Source of the DNA: Aeromonas sp. RU39B
GTDB lineage: Bacteria; Pseudomonadota; Gammaproteobacteria; Enterobacterales; Aeromonadaceae
Assembly: GCF_900156095.1 (NCBI RefSeq)
Contig: NZ_FTMJ01000003.1
Location: 124,001-188,000 of the forward strand
Direction of reading: 5' to 3'
DNA: 64,000 bases
Under the pieces are notes generated by a model, which saw nothing but the letters and a program-made list of their open reading frames with translations, did not search any database and was not told the origin of the DNA. Positions within the stretch are counted from its first letter, which is position 1. Every line of letters begins with the position of its first letter. This document shows positions 62,426-64,000 of this stretch, in pieces. The translations under genes and the position numbers were made by a program.

Positions 62426-63586
62426 TCACACTCCAAGCGCGTAGCGCAGCGCCAGCGACTTGAGCGGACCGGCCTTGTCAGCCAGCGTCAGGCCCAGGTT
62501 GCGCAGCACCGGCAAGGGGCCAAGCCGGTTGCTAAATGCCGCATAGAACAGATCCATGCCGCTTTGCATCAGGAGATTGTCCGGCCGACGTTTACGCTCA
62601 TAACGGCTCGCCAGGGTGAGTTCGTGCCAGCGCTCGCCGGCACCGTGCAACAGCTCACTCCAGCAGGCCACATCGCGAAAACCGAGATTCACCCCCTGCC
62701 CCGCCAGCGGATTGATGGTATGGGCGGCATCACCGAGCAGCACCACCCGCCCGGCGTGATAGTGATTGGCATGGCGGCGCACCAGTGCAAAGCTGCCGCG
62801 TCCGGTGACCCGAAAACCACCAAGGCGCGCAGGAAACGCTCGCAAAATAGCCTGCTCGAGCGATGAGTGATCGAGCGCCATCAGCTCGCGAATACGGGCC
62901 GGATTGTCATACCACACCAGCGAGCCGTGACGGCCAGCGAGCGGCAAGAAGGCGCGCGGACCACTGGGGGTAAACTGCTGCCAGGTGATGTCTTGCTGCT
63001 CGTCGTCGCTGTCGATGTTGATCAGCATGCAGTGCTGGCGATATTCAAAGCGTGACACGCCAATTCCGGCCAACTGGCGGGTCTTTGACTCGGCGCCATC
63101 ACAGGCCAGCACCCAGCGCGCCTGCAGACGCGAGCCATCATCAAGGGTCAGCCGGGCATAGTGCTGGTCCTGCTCCAGTGCCACCACATTGGTCGGAGTG
63201 ATAGTGCGAACGCTCGGCAATGACTCCATCTGCGCCAGCAATCCGAGCTGGATCAGGCGATTTTCGACAATATGGCCAAGCTCAGGCAACCCCAGTTGGG
63301 CGGCATCGAAGCGGGTGGTAAAACCATCCCACTCCCAGGTTTCGAGACGGCGATACGGGCAGCTGCGCATGGCCAGCACCGCCTCCCAACCGCCAGCTTT
63401 TTGCAGCAGCTTGATGGAGGCCGCACTGATGGCCGATACGCGCAGGTCCATCGGTTGCTCGGGACTGAATGGCTCGGGCAGGGCACTTTCCAGCACCACC
63501 ACGTCCAGTCCCTGACGGGCCAGTAAGCACGCTGTGGCCGCACCGACCATGCCACCTCCGACGATGGCGATATCACACGATTGCAT
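62426..63586 (-). CDS. ubiF: 3-demethoxyubiquinol 3-hydroxylase (UbiF)
   Basis: A 386-residue FAD-dependent monooxygenase of the UbiH/UbiF/VisC family. The FAD motif is IAIVGGGMVGAATACLLA (about 6-23), the DG motif VLACDGAESKTRQLAG (about 161-176) and the GD motif GDAAHTINPLAGQGVNLGFRD (split over about 289-309). Position divergent from miaB is the same as ubiF in E. coli, which favours UbiF (C5/C6 ring hydroxylation of ubiquinone precursors) over its paralogues. ATG 63586, divergent gap to miaB of 203 bp. Confidence 0.9.
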   Translation of the reverse strand: MQSCDIAIVGGGMVGAATACLLARQGLDVVVLESALPEPFSPEQPMDLRVSAISAASIKLLQKAGGWEAVLAMRSCPYRRLETWEWDGFTTRFDAAQLGLPELGHIVENRLIQLGLLAQMESLPSVRTITPTNVVALEQDQHYARLTLDDGSRLQARWVLACDGAESKTRQLAGIGVSRFEYRQHCMLINIDSDDEQQDITWQQFTPSGPRAFLPLAGRHGSLVWYDNPARIRELMALDHSSLEQAILRAFPARLGGFRVTGRGSFALVRRHANHYHAGRVVLLGDAAHTINPLAGQGVNLGFRDVACWSELLHGAGERWHELTLASRYERKRRPDNLLMQSGMDLFYAAFSNRLGPLPVLRNLGLTLADKAGPLKSLALRYALGV

Positions 63587-63789
63587 CTATACAATTCCAA
63601 ACTGGGCGCCCAGCGGGGCAAGTGGCGTCATTGTAACGCGCTTTGCCGCGCCTCGCAGTGAGCACAGACGGCAAAAACCGCCTGTAATGCAGGGTTTTGA
63701 CCGCTGGATATTAACTGGTCAGCCGCCCGATTGCGGAGTAAAATGCGCGGTCCTTTGATCATGCCGATTTCAACACCGCAAGAGTAGCA

Positions 63790-64000
63790 ATGAGCAAGAA
63801 ACTTCATATCAAGACCTGGGGCTGCCAGATGAACGAGTACGACTCGTCCAAAATGGCTGACCTGCTCGACGCCAGCAACGGTTATCAGCTTACCGAGGAG
63901 CCCGAGGAAGCTGACGTCTTGCTGCTGAACACCTGTTCCATTCGTGAGAAGGCGCAGGAGAAGGTATTCCACCAGCTGGGTCGCTGGAAGCTGCTCAAAG
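63790..64000 (+). CDS. miaB: tRNA-2-methylthio-N6-dimethylallyladenosine synthase MiaB (partial)
   Basis: The first 70 codons of miaB, cut by the right edge. It begins [19 protein letters not shown], with Cys in GCQMN and the second auxiliary-cluster cysteine in [17 protein letters not shown], the two visible N-terminal cysteines of the MTTase Fe-S site. MiaB is a radical-SAM enzyme adding a methylthio group to tRNA A37. ATG at 63790, nine bases after a short purine run. Confidence 0.96.
   Translation, partial: MSKKLHIKTWGCQMNEYDSSKMADLLDASNGYQLTEEPEEADVLLLNTCSIREKAQEKVFHQLGRWKLLK

Noticed and set aside
1..64000. CRISPR arrays, tRNA/rRNA genes, prophage or toxin-antitoxin modules
   Set aside because: None was recognised on either strand. 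The sdhE gene was once annotated as an antitoxin (CptB), but its RGxxE motif and context identify it as the flavinylation factor.

Overview
The window looks like a chromosomal segment of an Aeromonas species or a close gammaproteobacterial relative. This is inferred from overall gene content, the high-GC codon use of most genes, and a ParC whose quinolone hot-spot serine falls at residue 87, the position usually quoted for Aeromonas. No rRNA, tRNA, CRISPR array or complete prophage was seen. Most of the window is ordinary core genome, broken by one clearly AT-richer patch (about 37.9-43.1 kb).

Layout. 0-5.1 kb (minus): a psp envelope-stress operon (pspA, a pspC-type gene, a third small membrane gene cut by the window edge) behind a strong sigma-54 promoter, a PlsC-type acyltransferase, then a translationally coupled late-cobalamin block cobC-cobT-cobS-AAA ATPase. 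5.4-11.1 kb (minus): an unknown gene, a VOC protein and parE-ABM monooxygenase-parC. 11.2-15.6 kb (minus): an aaeXAB-like efflux trio, a NUDIX hydrolase and ygfX/sdhE, divergent from ygfZ. 16.6-24.7 kb: a divergent LysR/PACE efflux pair, cutA-dsbD-acetyltransferase, a lipoprotein, nudC-hemE, rsd and a PilZ protein. 24.8-33.2 kb (plus): a LysR regulator followed by a ydcSTUV-patD polyamine/aminobutyraldehyde operon, a yjeH-like exporter and an acetyltransferase. 33.2-45.3 kb: two chemoreceptors flanking an accessory patch with a degenerate ADP-ribosylglycohydrolase-like protein, LysR, a TetR-controlled redox/hydrolase cassette and a dead IS30 element.

45.3-59.6 kb is a sugar region. Trehalose genes (treR, treB, treC and a maltose/galactoside-type acetyltransferase) lie on the minus strand, with two near-perfect TreR operators before treB. 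An orphan EIIC diverges from a complete beta-glucoside/cellobiose operon: EIIB, EIIC, GH1 6-phospho-beta-glucosidase, EIIA, ROK sugar kinase, outer-membrane porin, then a LacI/AscG-type repressor. The repressor's own promoter and the divergent promoter region share an AAACCGGTT operator core, which suggests one regulon. 58.7-64 kb: an AEC transporter, a copper-chaperone-like HMA protein, periplasmic asparaginase, a SieB-like membrane protein, mgsA, ubiF and the start of miaB.

The most unusual structure is at 41.4-42.7 kb. An IS30-family transposase gene has been inactivated by a 258-bp non-coding inverted-repeat element (27-bp terminal repeats, 10-bp perfect target duplication) and also carries an in-frame hexanucleotide expansion and two frameshifts. 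I did not find a convincing wholly new multi-gene system. The best candidates for new biology are this MITE-like element, the AAA ATPase coupled to cobS, the ADP-ribosylglycohydrolase-like protein lacking its metal ligands, and the TetR/AKR/hydrolase/NAD(P)-binding cassette with its paired operators.
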